DNA of 64,000 nt from Betaproteobacteria bacterium (GTDB taxonomy: Bacteria; Pseudomonadota; Gammaproteobacteria; Burkholderiales; Burkholderiaceae_C), in NCBI GenBank assembly GCA_016704535.1, contig JADIZZ010000024.1, forward strand, positions 3,200 through 67,199. The letters are read 5' to 3'. The translations under genes were made by a program, and so were the position numbers. The stretch's first letter is position 1. Each line of letters begins with the position of its first letter. Positions 32,276 to 42,651 of the stretch are shown here, piece by piece. The notes under the pieces are model-generated. The model was not told where the DNA came from and did not search any database. It saw only the letters and a program-made list of their open reading frames with translations.

Positions 32276-33646
32276 TCAGTGCAGGCCCAGCAGGCGGGCA
32301 ACGTCGTTGAAGAGGGCGACCGACATCATCATCAACAGCACGACGATGCCGCCGCGTTGCAGCCGCGCCAACCAGAGGTCGGAAACGGGGCGGCCGGTGA
32401 CGCCCTCGAAAATGTAATACATGAGGTGACCCCCATCGAGCATCGGCAGCGGCAGGAGGTTCAGCACGCCCAGGCTGACGCTGACCAGCGCCAGGAAACC
32501 GAGGTAGTAGGCGAGGCCCTGGTTGACCGACTGGCCGGCGTAATCAGCAATGGTCAGCGGGCCGCTGAGGTTCTTCAGCGAGGCTTCGCCAATGAGCATG
32601 CGGCCGATCATCTTCACGGTCAGCACCGAGATGTCCCAGGTGCGCACCACGCCCTGCCAAAGGCCTTCGAAGAGACCATGACGCACCGTCTCCATCACCG
32701 GCGGCTGGCCAGGGGCGGCGTCGATGCGGCCAAAGGTCTGGCCCCCCTCGCTCATGACACGCGGCGTGACCCCGATCTCGATCGTGCGGCCGGCACGTTC
32801 GACCAACCAGCGTTGGGCCAGCGGCTGGCCGTCGCGCAGGCTGCCGCGCACCCGTTCGACCACGGTCTGCGCGTCGACGATGGCCACGCCATCGATGCTC
32901 AGCACACGGTCACCGCTGCGCAGGCCTGCCAGCGCGGCCGGGCCGCCGGCCTTGACCTCGCCGAGCACAGGCTCCCGCCAGGGACCACCCAGGCCGATGC
33001 GCTTCGAAAGCCCGGCATCGACCTCGCCAGGCTCGATACCGTTCAGGTCGATGCGCAGCGTGCGTGAGCCGCGGCCGTCGCGGTCGGTCACCTGCAGTTG
33101 CACCGGCTTGCGCTGCAGTACGGCCTGAGTCAGTTCCCAGCGCAGGTCGGTGAGCGAACGCAGGTCCTGCCAGTCGTCGCCGTCGTGCGCCAATGCGCGC
33201 ACCCAGTCGCCGGCGCGCAGCCCGGCGCGTTCGGCCGCGCTGCCGGCCACCGGCGGACCGAGCAGGGCCTTGGGTTCCTGGATCCCGATCCAGTGCGCGG
33301 CGGCGTACAGCAGCACCGCCAGCCCCAGGTTGGCCAGTGGCCCGGCCGAGACGATGGCCGCTCTCTGCCACAGCGTCTTGCGGTTGAAGGCGCGGCTGAC
33401 ATCGCCCGGCGCCACCGGCGCCTCGCGCTCGTCGAGCATGCGCACGTAACCGCCCAGCGGCAGCGAACAGACCACGAACTCGGTGGCGTCGGGGCCACTC
33501 TGGCGGCGCCACAGCACACGCCCGAAGCCGACCGAAAAACGCAGCACCTTCACGCCGCAAGCCACGGCAACGCGGTAATGCCCGTACTCGTGGATGACGA
33601 CCAGGATGCCCAGCGTCAGCAGGAAGGCCAGCACGGTGGTGATCAC
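32276..33646 (-). CDS. rseP: Site-2 membrane protease RseP
   Basis: The 456-aa inner-membrane zinc protease cleaves anti-sigma factors within the membrane during envelope stress. H19-E-Y-G-H23 is the metal-binding HExxH. Two periplasmic PDZ domains lie at about 120-290 (GLRAGDWVRAL and GLRSGDRVLSIDG). NLLPLPMLDGGHL near 400 supplies the third ligand Asp. It overlaps dxr by 4 bases. Confidence 0.95.
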   Translation of the reverse strand: MITTVLAFLLTLGILVVIHEYGHYRVAVACGVKVLRFSVGFGRVLWRRQSGPDATEFVVCSLPLGGYVRMLDEREAPVAPGDVSRAFNRKTLWQRAAIVSAGPLANLGLAVLLYAAAHWIGIQEPKALLGPPVAGSAAERAGLRAGDWVRALAHDGDDWQDLRSLTDLRWELTQAVLQRKPVQLQVTDRDGRGSRTLRIDLNGIEPGEVDAGLSKRIGLGGPWREPVLGEVKAGGPAALAGLRSGDRVLSIDGVAIVDAQTVVERVRGSLRDGQPLAQRWLVERAGRTIEIGVTPRVMSEGGQTFGRIDAAPGQPPVMETVRHGLFEGLWQGVVRTWDISVLTVKMIGRMLIGEASLKNLSGPLTIADYAGQSVNQGLAYYLGFLALVSVSLGVLNLLPLPMLDGGHLMYYIFEGVTGRPVSDLWLARLQRGGIVVLLMMMSVALFNDVARLLGLH

Positions 33647-34839
33647 GCCGCCAGCTCCTGCATCACTTCACGCGCCACGGCGCGAGCCCGCGTATCGAGT
33701 TCGATCAAGTCTTCCAGGCTGTGGTCAGGGCTCAGGCGGGGCTCCAGGCGTTCGATGGTTCGGGCATTCAGCGTGTGAATCGCCGTGAAGGAGATCGTTC
33801 CGTCGAGGAAGGCCGCCACCGCCACTTCGTTGGCGGCGTTCAGCACCGCGGTGGTGCCGGCGGGGGCGCGCAGCGCTTCCCAGGCCAGTTGAAGACCAGG
33901 GAAGCGGCGAGGGTCGGGCGGTTCGAAGGTGAAACCCTGGCCAAGTTGCAGGAAGTCCAGGCGCGGTGCGCCCGACTCGATGCGCTCGGGGAACGAGAGC
34001 CCATATGCAATCGGCACCTTCATGTCGGGCGTGCCCAGCTGCGCGAGCACGCTGCCGTCGCGGCAGACCACCATCGAATGGATGATGCTCTGCGGGTGGA
34101 TGACCACGCGAATCTCCTCCGGCGCCAGGTCGAAGAGCCAGCGCGCCTCGATGACCTCGAGCGCCTTGTTCATCATCGTCGCCGAGTCGACCGAGATCTT
34201 TCGGCCCATCACCCAATTCGGGTGCGCCACGGCTTGCGCCGGCGTCACTTCATGCAGCGTATCGGGGTCGTGGTGGCGGAAGGGCCCGCCGCTGGCGGTG
34301 AGGATGATGTGGTCGATGCGCCGCGCCCAGGCGCTGCGGTCCTCGGGCAGGCACTGGAAGATGGCCGAGTGTTCGCTGTCGATGGGCAGCAACGTGGCGC
34401 CGCCCTCCGCCACCGCGCGCATAAAGAGCTCCCCACCGACCACCAGTGCTTCCTTGTTCGCCAGCAGCAGGCGCTTGCCGGCGCGGGCCGCGGCCATGCA
34501 GGGCGGCAGGCCGGCAGCGCCAACGATGGAGGCCATGACGCTGTCGACGTCGTCTGCAGCCGCCAGTTCGCAAATCGCCTGCGCGCCTACCTGCACCTCG
34601 GTGTCGCTGCCGGCGGCACGCAACGCGGTGCGCACTTCGGCTGCGCGCTCGGGTGTTGGCACCACGACCACACGCGGCCGGAACTGCAGGCTTTGCTGAA
34701 CGAGCAGGTCGACACGCTGGTAGGACGTGAGACCGACGATGTCGAAGCGTTCGGGGTGGCGTGCCACCACGTCCAGCGTACTCGTGCCCACCGAGCCGGT
34801 GGAGCCCAGGATGGCCAGGCGCTGGCGAGGCGAGCTCAT
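33643..34839 (-). CDS. dxr: 1-deoxy-D-xylulose 5-phosphate reductoisomerase
   Basis: The 398-aa NADPH-dependent enzyme makes 2-C-methylerythritol 4-phosphate, the first committed step of the non-mevalonate isoprenoid path. LGSTGSVGTSTLDV is the cofactor site, LANKEALVVGGEL and IDSEHSAIFQCL are catalytic-domain signatures, and GRKISVDSATMMNKALE binds the metal and substrate. It overlaps cdsA and rseP by 4 bases each. Its product path meets uppS and ispG, both in this window. Confidence 0.97.
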   Translation of the reverse strand: MSSPRQRLAILGSTGSVGTSTLDVVARHPERFDIVGLTSYQRVDLLVQQSLQFRPRVVVVPTPERAAEVRTALRAAGSDTEVQVGAQAICELAAADDVDSVMASIVGAAGLPPCMAAARAGKRLLLANKEALVVGGELFMRAVAEGGATLLPIDSEHSAIFQCLPEDRSAWARRIDHIILTASGGPFRHHDPDTLHEVTPAQAVAHPNWVMGRKISVDSATMMNKALEVIEARWLFDLAPEEIRVVIHPQSIIHSMVVCRDGSVLAQLGTPDMKVPIAYGLSFPERIESGAPRLDFLQLGQGFTFEPPDPRRFPGLQLAWEALRAPAGTTAVLNAANEVAVAAFLDGTISFTAIHTLNARTIERLEPRLSPDHSLEDLIELDTRARAVAREVMQELAA

Positions 34840-35684
34840 CGCAGTGCCCCCAGCGCCGTCAGCGCCAGGGCTGCGGGCAGCACCGGCAACAATGCATCGA
34901 CGCGGTCGAGCACACCACCGTGGCCCGGCAGCAGGCGGCTGCTGTCCTTGGCACCGGCGGCACGCTTGACGAGCGATTCGACGAGGTCACCGGCCACACT
35001 CAGGCCGCACAGCAGCAGCACGCCGAGCCCCAGCCCGGCCACGCCCAGCGAAGACAGCAGGCGGCTGTAGACGCTGGGGCCGTCGACGTTGAAGTTGCCA
35101 TCGAGCCAGACCCAAAACAGCGACAGCAGCACGACGCCGGCGATGCCGGACCAGACACCCTCCCAGCTCTTGCCCGGGCTGATGCTGGGCGCCAGCTTGC
35201 GTCGCCCGAAGGCACGGCCGCCGAAGTACGCGGCCACGTCGGCCATCCAGACCAGGCAAAGCACCGAAAGCATGTAATTGACGCCGATCGAGCGAGCCTG
35301 CGCCAACGCCAGCCATGCGGCCCACAACACCAACAGGCCCAGGGCCCAGCGAGCCGAGCGTGGCAGCTGCGGCCAGGCCGCCGGGCCACTGCGCAATGCC
35401 ATGGCGGCGCCGGCGAGCCACAACACGATGGCTGCAAACCAAAGCGCGGCCGGGGCATCTGTCGTCCAGCCGGCAGCCAGCGCCGCTGCGCCACCGAGCG
35501 CCACAGCGGCGCTCATGCCCAGCGAAGGCAGCTGGCCCGCCTGGTTCAGGCGCCCCCATTCCCATCCGGCGGCGGACAGCAGCGCCAGGGTCAGAAGCGC
35601 AAAGGGCCAGGTGCTGGAAGCCAGCAGCGAACCGAGCAACAGAACCACGAGCACGAGGGCGGTGATGACACGCTGTCGCAGCAT
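34836..35684 (-). CDS. cdsA: Phosphatidate cytidylyltransferase
   Basis: The 282-aa inner-membrane enzyme makes CDP-diacylglycerol from phosphatidate and CTP. It has eight or so hydrophobic segments and the CdsA signature region near the C-terminus (SLVKRAAGAKDSSRLLPGHGG, shown by its key residues K, D-S and PGHGG). I start at ATG 35684 (MLRQRVITA), 4 bp after the uppS stop; the frame to 35870 is shadow. Confidence 0.95.
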   Translation of the reverse strand: MLRQRVITALVLVVLLLGSLLASSTWPFALLTLALLSAAGWEWGRLNQAGQLPSLGMSAAVALGGAAALAAGWTTDAPAALWFAAIVLWLAGAAMALRSGPAAWPQLPRSARWALGLLVLWAAWLALAQARSIGVNYMLSVLCLVWMADVAAYFGGRAFGRRKLAPSISPGKSWEGVWSGIAGVVLLSLFWVWLDGNFNVDGPSVYSRLLSSLGVAGLGLGVLLLCGLSVAGDLVESLVKRAAGAKDSSRLLPGHGGVLDRVDALLPVLPAALALTALGALR

Positions 35685-35688
35685 CCCG

Positions 35689-36468
<780 letters not shown>

Positions 36469-36493
36469 GGGCGAGGCGCGGTCAGGGGCGCGT

Positions 36494-37054
36494 TCAGACA
36501 GCCATCACTTCCGCTTCCTTGCCCTGCACCAGGCGGTCGATCTCGGCGATGGTGCGGTCGGTCATGCGTTGCACCTCGTCCTGCGCTCGGTGCTCGTCGT
36601 CTTCGGGCACTTCCTTGTCCTTGAGAAGCTTCTTCAGGTGCTCATTGGCGTCGCGGCGAATGCTGCGCACCGCGATCTTGGCTTCCTCGCCGGCGTGGCG
36701 AACGACCTTGGTGAGCTCCTTGCGGCGCTCTTCGGTCAGGGCAGGCATGGGCACGCGCAGCAAATCACCCTGCGCTGCGGGGTTGAGACCAAGGTCGGAC
36801 TCGCGGATGGCCCTCTCGATCTTCGGCCCCATGCCCTTCTCCCACGGCTGCACGCTGATCGTGCGCGCGTCGAGCAGCGTCACGTTGGCCACCTGGCTGA
36901 TGGGCACCATCGAGCCGTAGTAGTCGACGTGCACCTGGTCGAGCAAGCCCGGGTGAGCGCGACCGGTGCGGATCTTGTGCAGTTCGTGCTTGAAGGCCTC
37001 GACGGACTTGCCCATCTTGGCTTCGGCGGTCTTCTTGATGTCCTGAATGATCAT
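36494..37054 (-). CDS. frr: Ribosome recycling factor
   Basis: The 186-aa tRNA-shaped protein splits post-termination ribosomes together with EF-G. KTGRAHPGLLD-like RTGRAHPGLLDQVHVDYYG, PWEKGMGPKIERAIRESDLG and the C-terminal helices (RSIRRDANEHLKKL) are intact. It is 15 bp after pyrH in the rpsB-tsf-pyrH-frr order conserved across most bacteria. Confidence 0.97.
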   Translation of the reverse strand: MIIQDIKKTAEAKMGKSVEAFKHELHKIRTGRAHPGLLDQVHVDYYGSMVPISQVANVTLLDARTISVQPWEKGMGPKIERAIRESDLGLNPAAQGDLLRVPMPALTEERRKELTKVVRHAGEEAKIAVRSIRRDANEHLKKLLKDKEVPEDDEHRAQDEVQRMTDRTIAEIDRLVQGKEAEVMAV

Positions 37055-37069
37055 GACCGAGGAAACTCC

Positions 37070-37780
37070 TCAAACGTGAACCAACGTGCCTTCGTCTTCG
37101 CCCATCACCACCCGCTTCAGTGCACCGGCCTTGAAGATGCTGAACACCTTGATCGGCAGCTTCTGGTCGCGGCACAGCGCGAAGGCGGTGGCGTCCAGCA
37201 CCTGGAGGTTGCGGGCAATGGCCTCGTCGAAGCTGATGCTGGCGTAGCGCGTAGCGGTGGGGTCCTTCTTGGGGTCGGCGGTGTAGACGCCGTCGACCTT
37301 GGTGGCCTTCAGCACCACCTGGGCGCCGATCTCGGCGCCGCGCAGGGCCGCCGCGGTATCGGTTGTGAAGAACGGGTTGCCGGTGCCGGCGGCGAAAACC
37401 ACCACCTTGCCCTCTTCCAGGTACTGCAGCGCCTTCGGGCGCACATAGGGCTCGACCACCTGGTCGATGGCGATGGCCGACATCACGCGGGCCGTCATGC
37501 CTTCCTGGCGCATCGTGTCGGCCAGCGCCAGCGCATTCATCACGGTGGCAAGCATGCCCATGTAGTCGGCGGTGGCGCGATCCATGCCCACCGAGCCGCC
37601 GGCCACGCCGCGGAAAATGTTGCCGCCGCCGATGACCACGGCAACCTCGCAGCCCAGCTGCGTCACTTCCTGCACTTCGCGCACCATGCGCACGATGGTG
37701 GCGCGGTTGATGCCGTAGGCGTCGTCGCCCATCAGGGCTTCGCCCGACAGCTTGAGCAGGATGCGCTTGTAGGCCGGCAT
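37070..37780 (-). CDS. pyrH: UMP kinase
   Basis: The 236-aa hexameric amino-acid-kinase-fold enzyme phosphorylates UMP to UDP. RILLKLSGEALMGD, VIGGGNIFRG and VFAAGTGNPFFTTDTAAALR are the phosphate- and substrate-binding motifs; KATKVDGVYTADPKKD is typical. I start at ATG 37780 (MPAYKRILLKLSGEAL), since the frame beyond it to 37912 runs into the tsf spacer. Confidence 0.97.
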   Translation of the reverse strand: MPAYKRILLKLSGEALMGDDAYGINRATIVRMVREVQEVTQLGCEVAVVIGGGNIFRGVAGGSVGMDRATADYMGMLATVMNALALADTMRQEGMTARVMSAIAIDQVVEPYVRPKALQYLEEGKVVVFAAGTGNPFFTTDTAAALRGAEIGAQVVLKATKVDGVYTADPKKDPTATRYASISFDEAIARNLQVLDATAFALCRDQKLPIKVFSIFKAGALKRVVMGEDEGTLVHV

Positions 37781-37865
37781 CAGTACAACTCCCCTGGCAA
37801 AGCTTGCAGTGTAAGTCGGGCCGACAGCACGCCGGCCCGCTCCGCGGACGTCTTTGCGTCCGGTT

Positions 37866-38756
37866 TCACTGCGCCTTCGCAGCCGCCACCTGCGCCGCCA
37901 CTTCGGCGGCAAAGTCGTCGACCTTCTTCTCGATGCCCTCGCCCACCACGTAAAGCGAGAAGCCGGCGACCTTCGTCGACTTTTCCTTCAGCATCTGCTC
38001 GACCGTCTGCTTGTCGTTCTTGACGAAGGTCTGGTTCAGCAGCGAGACCTCCTTCAGGAACTTGGCCACCGAGCCGTCGACCATCTTGGCCACGATTTCG
38101 GCCGGCTTGCCGCTCTCGGCGGCCTTCTCGGCGGCGACACGGCGCTCGACCTCGATCAGATCGGCCGGCACGTCACTGGTGGCCAGCGCCTTTGGCTTCA
38201 TCGCGGCCACGTGCATGGCCACATCCTTGGCAGCCACGCCGTCCCCGGTGTATTCGACGATGACGCCGATGCGCGTGCCGTGCAGGTAGCTGGCGAGTGC
38301 GCCGCCGCCAGCATATCGCTTGAAGCGGCGGATGGCCATGTTCTCGCCAATCTTGCCAATCAGGCCCTTGCGCACGTCTTCCACCGTCGGCCCAAAGCCG
38401 TCTTGCGACAGCGGCAGCGCCGATAGCGCGGCCAGGTCGGACGGGTTGCGCTCGGCGATCAGGGTCGCCACCGCCTTGGCGAAGGCCAGGAAGGAGTCGT
38501 TCTTGGTGACGAAGTCAGTTTCGCAGTTGACTTCGACCATCGCGCCGACCGTGCCGCTGACCGCCGCGGTGATCACGCCCTCGGCGGTGACGCGGGCGGC
38601 GGCCTTGCCGGCCTTGCTGCCGAGCTTGACGCGCAGGATCTCTTCGGCGCGCGCCATGTCGCCATCGGCCTCGGTCAGCGCCTTCTTGCATTCCATCATC
38701 GGCGCGTCGGTCTTGGCGCGCAACTCGGCCACCATGCTTGCAGTAATTGCGGGCAT
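37866..38756 (-). CDS. tsf: Translation elongation factor Ts
   Basis: The 296-aa guanine nucleotide exchange factor for EF-Tu. The UBA-like N-terminus ITASMVAELRAKTDAPMMEC and the core TDFV motif (NCETDFVTKND) are complete. The ATG at 38756 has GGAG 6 bases upstream, better than the ATG two codons earlier. It lies 99 bp after rpsB, with a GC hairpin between. Confidence 0.97.
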   Translation of the reverse strand: MPAITASMVAELRAKTDAPMMECKKALTEADGDMARAEEILRVKLGSKAGKAAARVTAEGVITAAVSGTVGAMVEVNCETDFVTKNDSFLAFAKAVATLIAERNPSDLAALSALPLSQDGFGPTVEDVRKGLIGKIGENMAIRRFKRYAGGGALASYLHGTRIGVIVEYTGDGVAAKDVAMHVAAMKPKALATSDVPADLIEVERRVAAEKAAESGKPAEIVAKMVDGSVAKFLKEVSLLNQTFVKNDKQTVEQMLKEKSTKVAGFSLYVVGEGIEKKVDDFAAEVAAQVAAAKAQ

Positions 38757-38783
38757 CGTCATCTCCAGTGAATTTGGGTTGGC

Positions 38784-38805
38784 GCCCGGCGCGAGGCGGC
38801 CGGGC
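38784..38805 (-). terminator. rpsB-tsf intergenic hairpin (attenuator-like)
   Basis: The 7-bp stem GCCCGGC/GCCGGGC with an 8-base loop lies between rpsB and tsf. No T-run follows, so it may only reduce read-through or protect mRNA ends. Confidence 0.35.
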
Positions 38806-38855
38806 GGCAAGCGCAGCGCCGCACCAGACAGGCGCAGCGCGGCGGAGTCAGCCAG

Positions 38856-39602
38856 TCAGGCTTCCTCGTTGACTTCGACGAACTCGTCACCGGCGGCCGA
38901 GATGGCCTGAACGACTTCGTTCGTGGCGTTGGCGCGGCCTTCGAGCACGGCGTCGGCCACCGCCTTGGCGTACAGCGCCACGGCCTTGGCCGAGTCGTCG
39001 TTTCCAGGAATGACATAGTCGATGCCGATCGGCGAGTGGTTGGTGTCGACGATACCGATCACCGGGATGCCCAGCTTCTTGGCTTCGAGCACGGCGATCT
39101 TGTGGTAGCCGACGTCGATGACGAACATGGCATCGGGAAGTGCAGCCATGTCCTGGATGCCGCCAATGTCCTTCTCGAGCTTGGTCAGCTCGCGCTCGAA
39201 CATCAGGCCCTCCTTCTTGATCATCATCTCGGTGCCGGCTTCCTTGGTCGCCTGCATGTCCTTGAGCTTCTTCAGCGAACCCTTGACGGTCTTGAAGTTG
39301 GTCATCATGCCGCCGAGCCAGCGCTGGTCGACGTAGGGCATGCCGCAACGCTGGGCTTCCAGCGCGATGACCTCGCGCGCCTGACGCTTGGTGCCGATCA
39401 TCAGGATGGTGCCGCGGCGTGAGGCGAGCTGGCGGATGAACTTCATCGCATCCTCGAAGAGCGGCTGCGTCTTCTCGAGATTGATGATGTGGATCTTGTT
39501 GCGATGGCCGTAGATATACGGCGCCATCTTGGGATTCCAGAAGCGCGTTTGGTGCCCGAAGTGGACGCCGGCTTCCAGCATTTCACGCATGGAGACAGTC
39601 AT
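38856..39602 (-). CDS. rpsB: 30S ribosomal protein S2
   Basis: The 248-aa small-subunit protein begins MTVSMREMLEAGVHFGHQTRFWNPKM in character, with the S2 signature GVHFGHQTRFWNPKMAPYI at 12-30. RWLGGMMTNFKTV and DTNHSPIGIDYVIPGNDD are conserved. It heads the rpsB-tsf-pyrH-frr chain; its promoter must lie in 39603-39842, where I could not fix clear -35/-10 boxes. Confidence 0.97.
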   Translation of the reverse strand: MTVSMREMLEAGVHFGHQTRFWNPKMAPYIYGHRNKIHIINLEKTQPLFEDAMKFIRQLASRRGTILMIGTKRQAREVIALEAQRCGMPYVDQRWLGGMMTNFKTVKGSLKKLKDMQATKEAGTEMMIKKEGLMFERELTKLEKDIGGIQDMAALPDAMFVIDVGYHKIAVLEAKKLGIPVIGIVDTNHSPIGIDYVIPGNDDSAKAVALYAKAVADAVLEGRANATNEVVQAISAAGDEFVEVNEEA

Positions 39603-39842
39603 GGAAGGTCCTAAGGTTGTGTCTAGAATCCCGGCGCTTGATCACCGGCAGCGGCAACCATGTTTCATGGGTTGCACATCCGCTCGGTGACACCTTGGTT
39701 GAACCGGGTTCGCGATTTGCCTGCCTCGTGCAACCTGCAACGAGGCAAACCGAATGAGTTTAGCACGCGCGGCCCAGCTGAGCGCCCTGTCCGAGGCCCC
39801 TCGCCACCTGACGCCGATCAGCCCACGGCAGGGGCACTGAAC

Positions 39843-41102
39843 TTGCGAATCGTCATCGTCGGCGCAGGCATCGTCGGCGTCACCACGGCCTACGAGCTGG
39901 CGCTTCAGGGCCACGAGGTCACGGTCTACGAGCGTCGTGGCAGCGTGGCCTCGGAGGCCAGCTTCGCTAACGGCGGGCTGCTGGCGCCCGGCCTCGTGGC
40001 GCCCTCTGCGGCACCGGGCATGCCTTGGCAGGTGGCGCGCCAGCTCTTCGGCAGCCACGCGCGGCTGCGGCCCGGCGGCATCGATGCACTGGCGCAGCTG
40101 CCCTGGCTTTGGCGATGGTGGCGCGCCTCCCGGGCGCGCGTGCACGGCCCCAACCGCATGGCCATGCACCGGCTGGCGCAGTTCAGCGCTGCGCGCATGC
40201 AGGAGCTCACGCGCTGCCTGAACCTCGAGTTCGAGCAGACGCCCGGTGTCGTGATGCTGCTGCGCGGTGAACGCGAGCTGAAGGCGGTGCAAGGCAGCCT
40301 GGCGCTGTTGCGCGACTGGGGCGTGCCGCATCACGTCGTCGACGCCGCGCGATGCCGCGAGCTGGAGCCCGGCCTAAACGAAGGCACCTCGCTGCATGCG
40401 GCCGTGCACCTGCCGCAGGACGGCGCGGGCAACTGCCGCCAGTTTGCGCATCTGCTCAAGGCCGAGGCGCAGCGCCTGGGCGCGCGCTTCCGATTCCACA
40501 CCGCCGCGCGCGCCCTGGGCGCAGGCACGGCACCCACGGTGGCATTGGACAACGGAGTGACCGTGCCCTGCGACGCCGTCGTCGTCTGCGCCGGCGTCAG
40601 CGCGCGCACGCTGCTGGCCGGCGTGGGGGTGCGCTTGCCGTTGGCGGCCGTGCACGGCACCTCGGTCACTGCGCCGCTGCGACATCTTGACGGCTTGGAC
40701 GCACCCGGACCGCGTGGCGCATTGACCGACGAACGTCACCAGATCGCCATCACGCGCCTGGGCCATCGTGTACGCGTGACCGGGGGCGCTGAGATCGGCG
40801 GTGAGCCGTCACGGCTCGAACCCGCTGCGCTGCGCCGGCTCTACCGGGTGCTCGACGACTGGTTCCCTGGAGCCGTCCTGGCGCGCGAGGCACAGCACTG
40901 GAAGGGTGCGCAGCCTATGTTGCCCGACGGCCCGCCCGTGCTCGGCGAGAGCGGCGCACCCGGTATCTGGGTCAACCTCGGGCATGGCGCCAGCGGCTGG
41001 GCCCTGGCCTGCGGCTCGGCGCGCGTGCTGACCGAACGCTTGTCGGGGCGCGACGCGCCTCTGGACATGGCCGGGTTGACGGTGGCGCGCCTGCGCGGCT
41101 GA
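39843..41102 (+). CDS. FAD-dependent D-amino-acid dehydrogenase-like oxidoreductase
   Basis: The 419-aa flavoenzyme of the DadA/DAO family probably oxidises a D-amino acid or similar amine and passes electrons to the respiratory chain. The dinucleotide fold is RIVIVGAGIVGVTTAYELA, with GxGxxG at 7-12. The C-terminal GHGASGWALACGSARVL closes the FAD site. I propose a TTG start at 39843, where the GxGxxG motif begins at the normal distance and AGGGG lies upstream; the open frame reaches back to 39660 but the added residues look non-coding. Substrate specificity is not evident. Confidence 0.83.
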   Translation: MRIVIVGAGIVGVTTAYELALQGHEVTVYERRGSVASEASFANGGLLAPGLVAPSAAPGMPWQVARQLFGSHARLRPGGIDALAQLPWLWRWWRASRARVHGPNRMAMHRLAQFSAARMQELTRCLNLEFEQTPGVVMLLRGERELKAVQGSLALLRDWGVPHHVVDAARCRELEPGLNEGTSLHAAVHLPQDGAGNCRQFAHLLKAEAQRLGARFRFHTAARALGAGTAPTVALDNGVTVPCDAVVVCAGVSARTLLAGVGVRLPLAAVHGTSVTAPLRHLDGLDAPGPRGALTDERHQIAITRLGHRVRVTGGAEIGGEPSRLEPAALRRLYRVLDDWFPGAVLAREAQHWKGAQPMLPDGPPVLGESGAPGIWVNLGHGASGWALACGSARVLTERLSGRDAPLDMAGLTVARLRG

Positions 41103-41139
41103 GTGCATGTGCGGCCCGCGGCGGCGCGACAATAGCTGC

Positions 41140-42636
41140 ATGCGTGCACCGCCTATTCGCATCACCGCGGACCAGCGGTCCTGGCCGTTGCATGGCGCCG
41201 CGGCGTCGCGGCAGGCCGAGCAGTTGGCGTTGGCCTTGCACCGACCGCATGCCCTGATGGAAGCCGCCGGCTTGGCCGTGGCGCGGCTGGCGACCGCTTT
41301 GGCGCCGCACGCCCGGCGTGTGCAGGTCTGGGCCGGCCCGGGCAACAACGGCGGCGACGGGCTCGTCGCCGCACGCCATCTGCATGCCGCCGGGCGGGCC
41401 GTGCAGGTATCCCTGCCGGTCGAGGCCACGGCCCAACCTGCCGATGCGGCCGAGGCGCTGGCACAGGCACGTGCCGCCGGGGTGTCCATTGCGCAAGGCA
41501 CCGAAACGGAACCGGCGGATCTGATCATCGACGCGTTGCTCGGCGTGGGCACATGGCGCGCACCGGTGGGCGACATGGCCCAGGCCATCGCTGCGATCAA
41601 CAACACAGGCAAACCGGTGCTTGCCGTCGATCTGCCGTCAGGCCTGCATCCCGACACCGGCATGCCGCTGGGCGAGCACGCCGTGCGCGCCCATGCCACG
41701 CTGGCACTGCTGAGCCTGAAGCCCGGCTGTTTCACTGGCCGCGGACGCGACCATGCCGGCGCGGTCTGGTTCGACGACCTGGGTGCCGACGCCGGTGCGC
41801 CCAACGCCTGGCTGACGGGCAAGCCGGTCCTGCCGGCGCCCTTGCATGCCAGCCACAAGGGCAGCAGGGGCGACGTGGTGGTGGTGGGTGGAGCTGCGGG
41901 CATGGTTGGCGCGGCCTGGCTGGCGGCCCGGGCCGCACTGGCCGCCGGTGCGGGCCGCGTCTATTGCAGCCCGTTGGACGAGACGACCAGCCTGCTCGAC
42001 GGCCGGCAGCCGGCACTGATGGGACGGCGTGCCTGGTGGACGGCCACGCCCGAGGTGCTGGCCAGCGCGACGGTTGCCTGCGGCTGCGGCGGCGGCGACG
42101 CCGTGCGCGCCGTGCTGCCTGCCCTGCTGTCGAATGTGCAGCGCCTGCTGCTCGACGCCGATGCGCTGAACGCCATAGCAGCCGACAGCATGCTGCAGCA
42201 CTTGCTTCGGCAGCGCGCCGCGCGCGGGCGCCCGACGCTTCTGACGCCGCACCCGCTGGAAGCCGCGCGGCTGCTGCGATACACCAGCGCCGAGGTGCAG
42301 GCCGACCGTGTGACCGCCACCGCTGGGCTGGCGGCGCAGTACGCCTGTACGGTGCTGCTGAAGGGCTCGGGCACGGTAATGGCGGCGCCGGGTGAACTGC
42401 CGCGAATCAACGCCACGGGCAACGCCACGCTGGCTACTGCGGGCAGCGGAGACGTGCTGGCCGGCTGGGCTGCCGGCCTGTGGGCGCAACACCCCGACGA
42501 GAGCGCGCTGAACATCGCCACCATCGCCGCGTGGCAACACGGCCGTGCCGCGGACCTGTGGCCGGCAGCGGCGCGCGGCGCGCCGCTGCGTGCAGACGCG
42601 CTCGTCGAGGTGCTGGCCCAGCACGCCTTCGGCTGA
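41140..42636 (+). CDS. nnr: Bifunctional NAD(P)H-hydrate epimerase / dehydratase
   Basis: The 498-aa fusion repairs damaged NADH and NADPH hydrates. The N-terminal epimerase (about 10-215) shows VWAGPGNNGGDGLVAARHL. The C-terminal ADP-dependent dehydratase (about 230-495) shows VVVGGAAGMVGAAWLAARAAL and NATGNATLATAGSGDVLAG, with the catalytic Asp in GSGD. The ATG at 41140 is preferred over 41107. It converges on rnr, 15 bp apart at the ends. Confidence 0.93.
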   Translation: MRAPPIRITADQRSWPLHGAAASRQAEQLALALHRPHALMEAAGLAVARLATALAPHARRVQVWAGPGNNGGDGLVAARHLHAAGRAVQVSLPVEATAQPADAAEALAQARAAGVSIAQGTETEPADLIIDALLGVGTWRAPVGDMAQAIAAINNTGKPVLAVDLPSGLHPDTGMPLGEHAVRAHATLALLSLKPGCFTGRGRDHAGAVWFDDLGADAGAPNAWLTGKPVLPAPLHASHKGSRGDVVVVGGAAGMVGAAWLAARAALAAGAGRVYCSPLDETTSLLDGRQPALMGRRAWWTATPEVLASATVACGCGGGDAVRAVLPALLSNVQRLLLDADALNAIAADSMLQHLLRQRAARGRPTLLTPHPLEAARLLRYTSAEVQADRVTATAGLAAQYACTVLLKGSGTVMAAPGELPRINATGNATLATAGSGDVLAGWAAGLWAQHPDESALNIATIAAWQHGRAADLWPAAARGAPLRADALVEVLAQHAFG

Positions 42637-42651
42637 CGGCGCGCCGCAGCC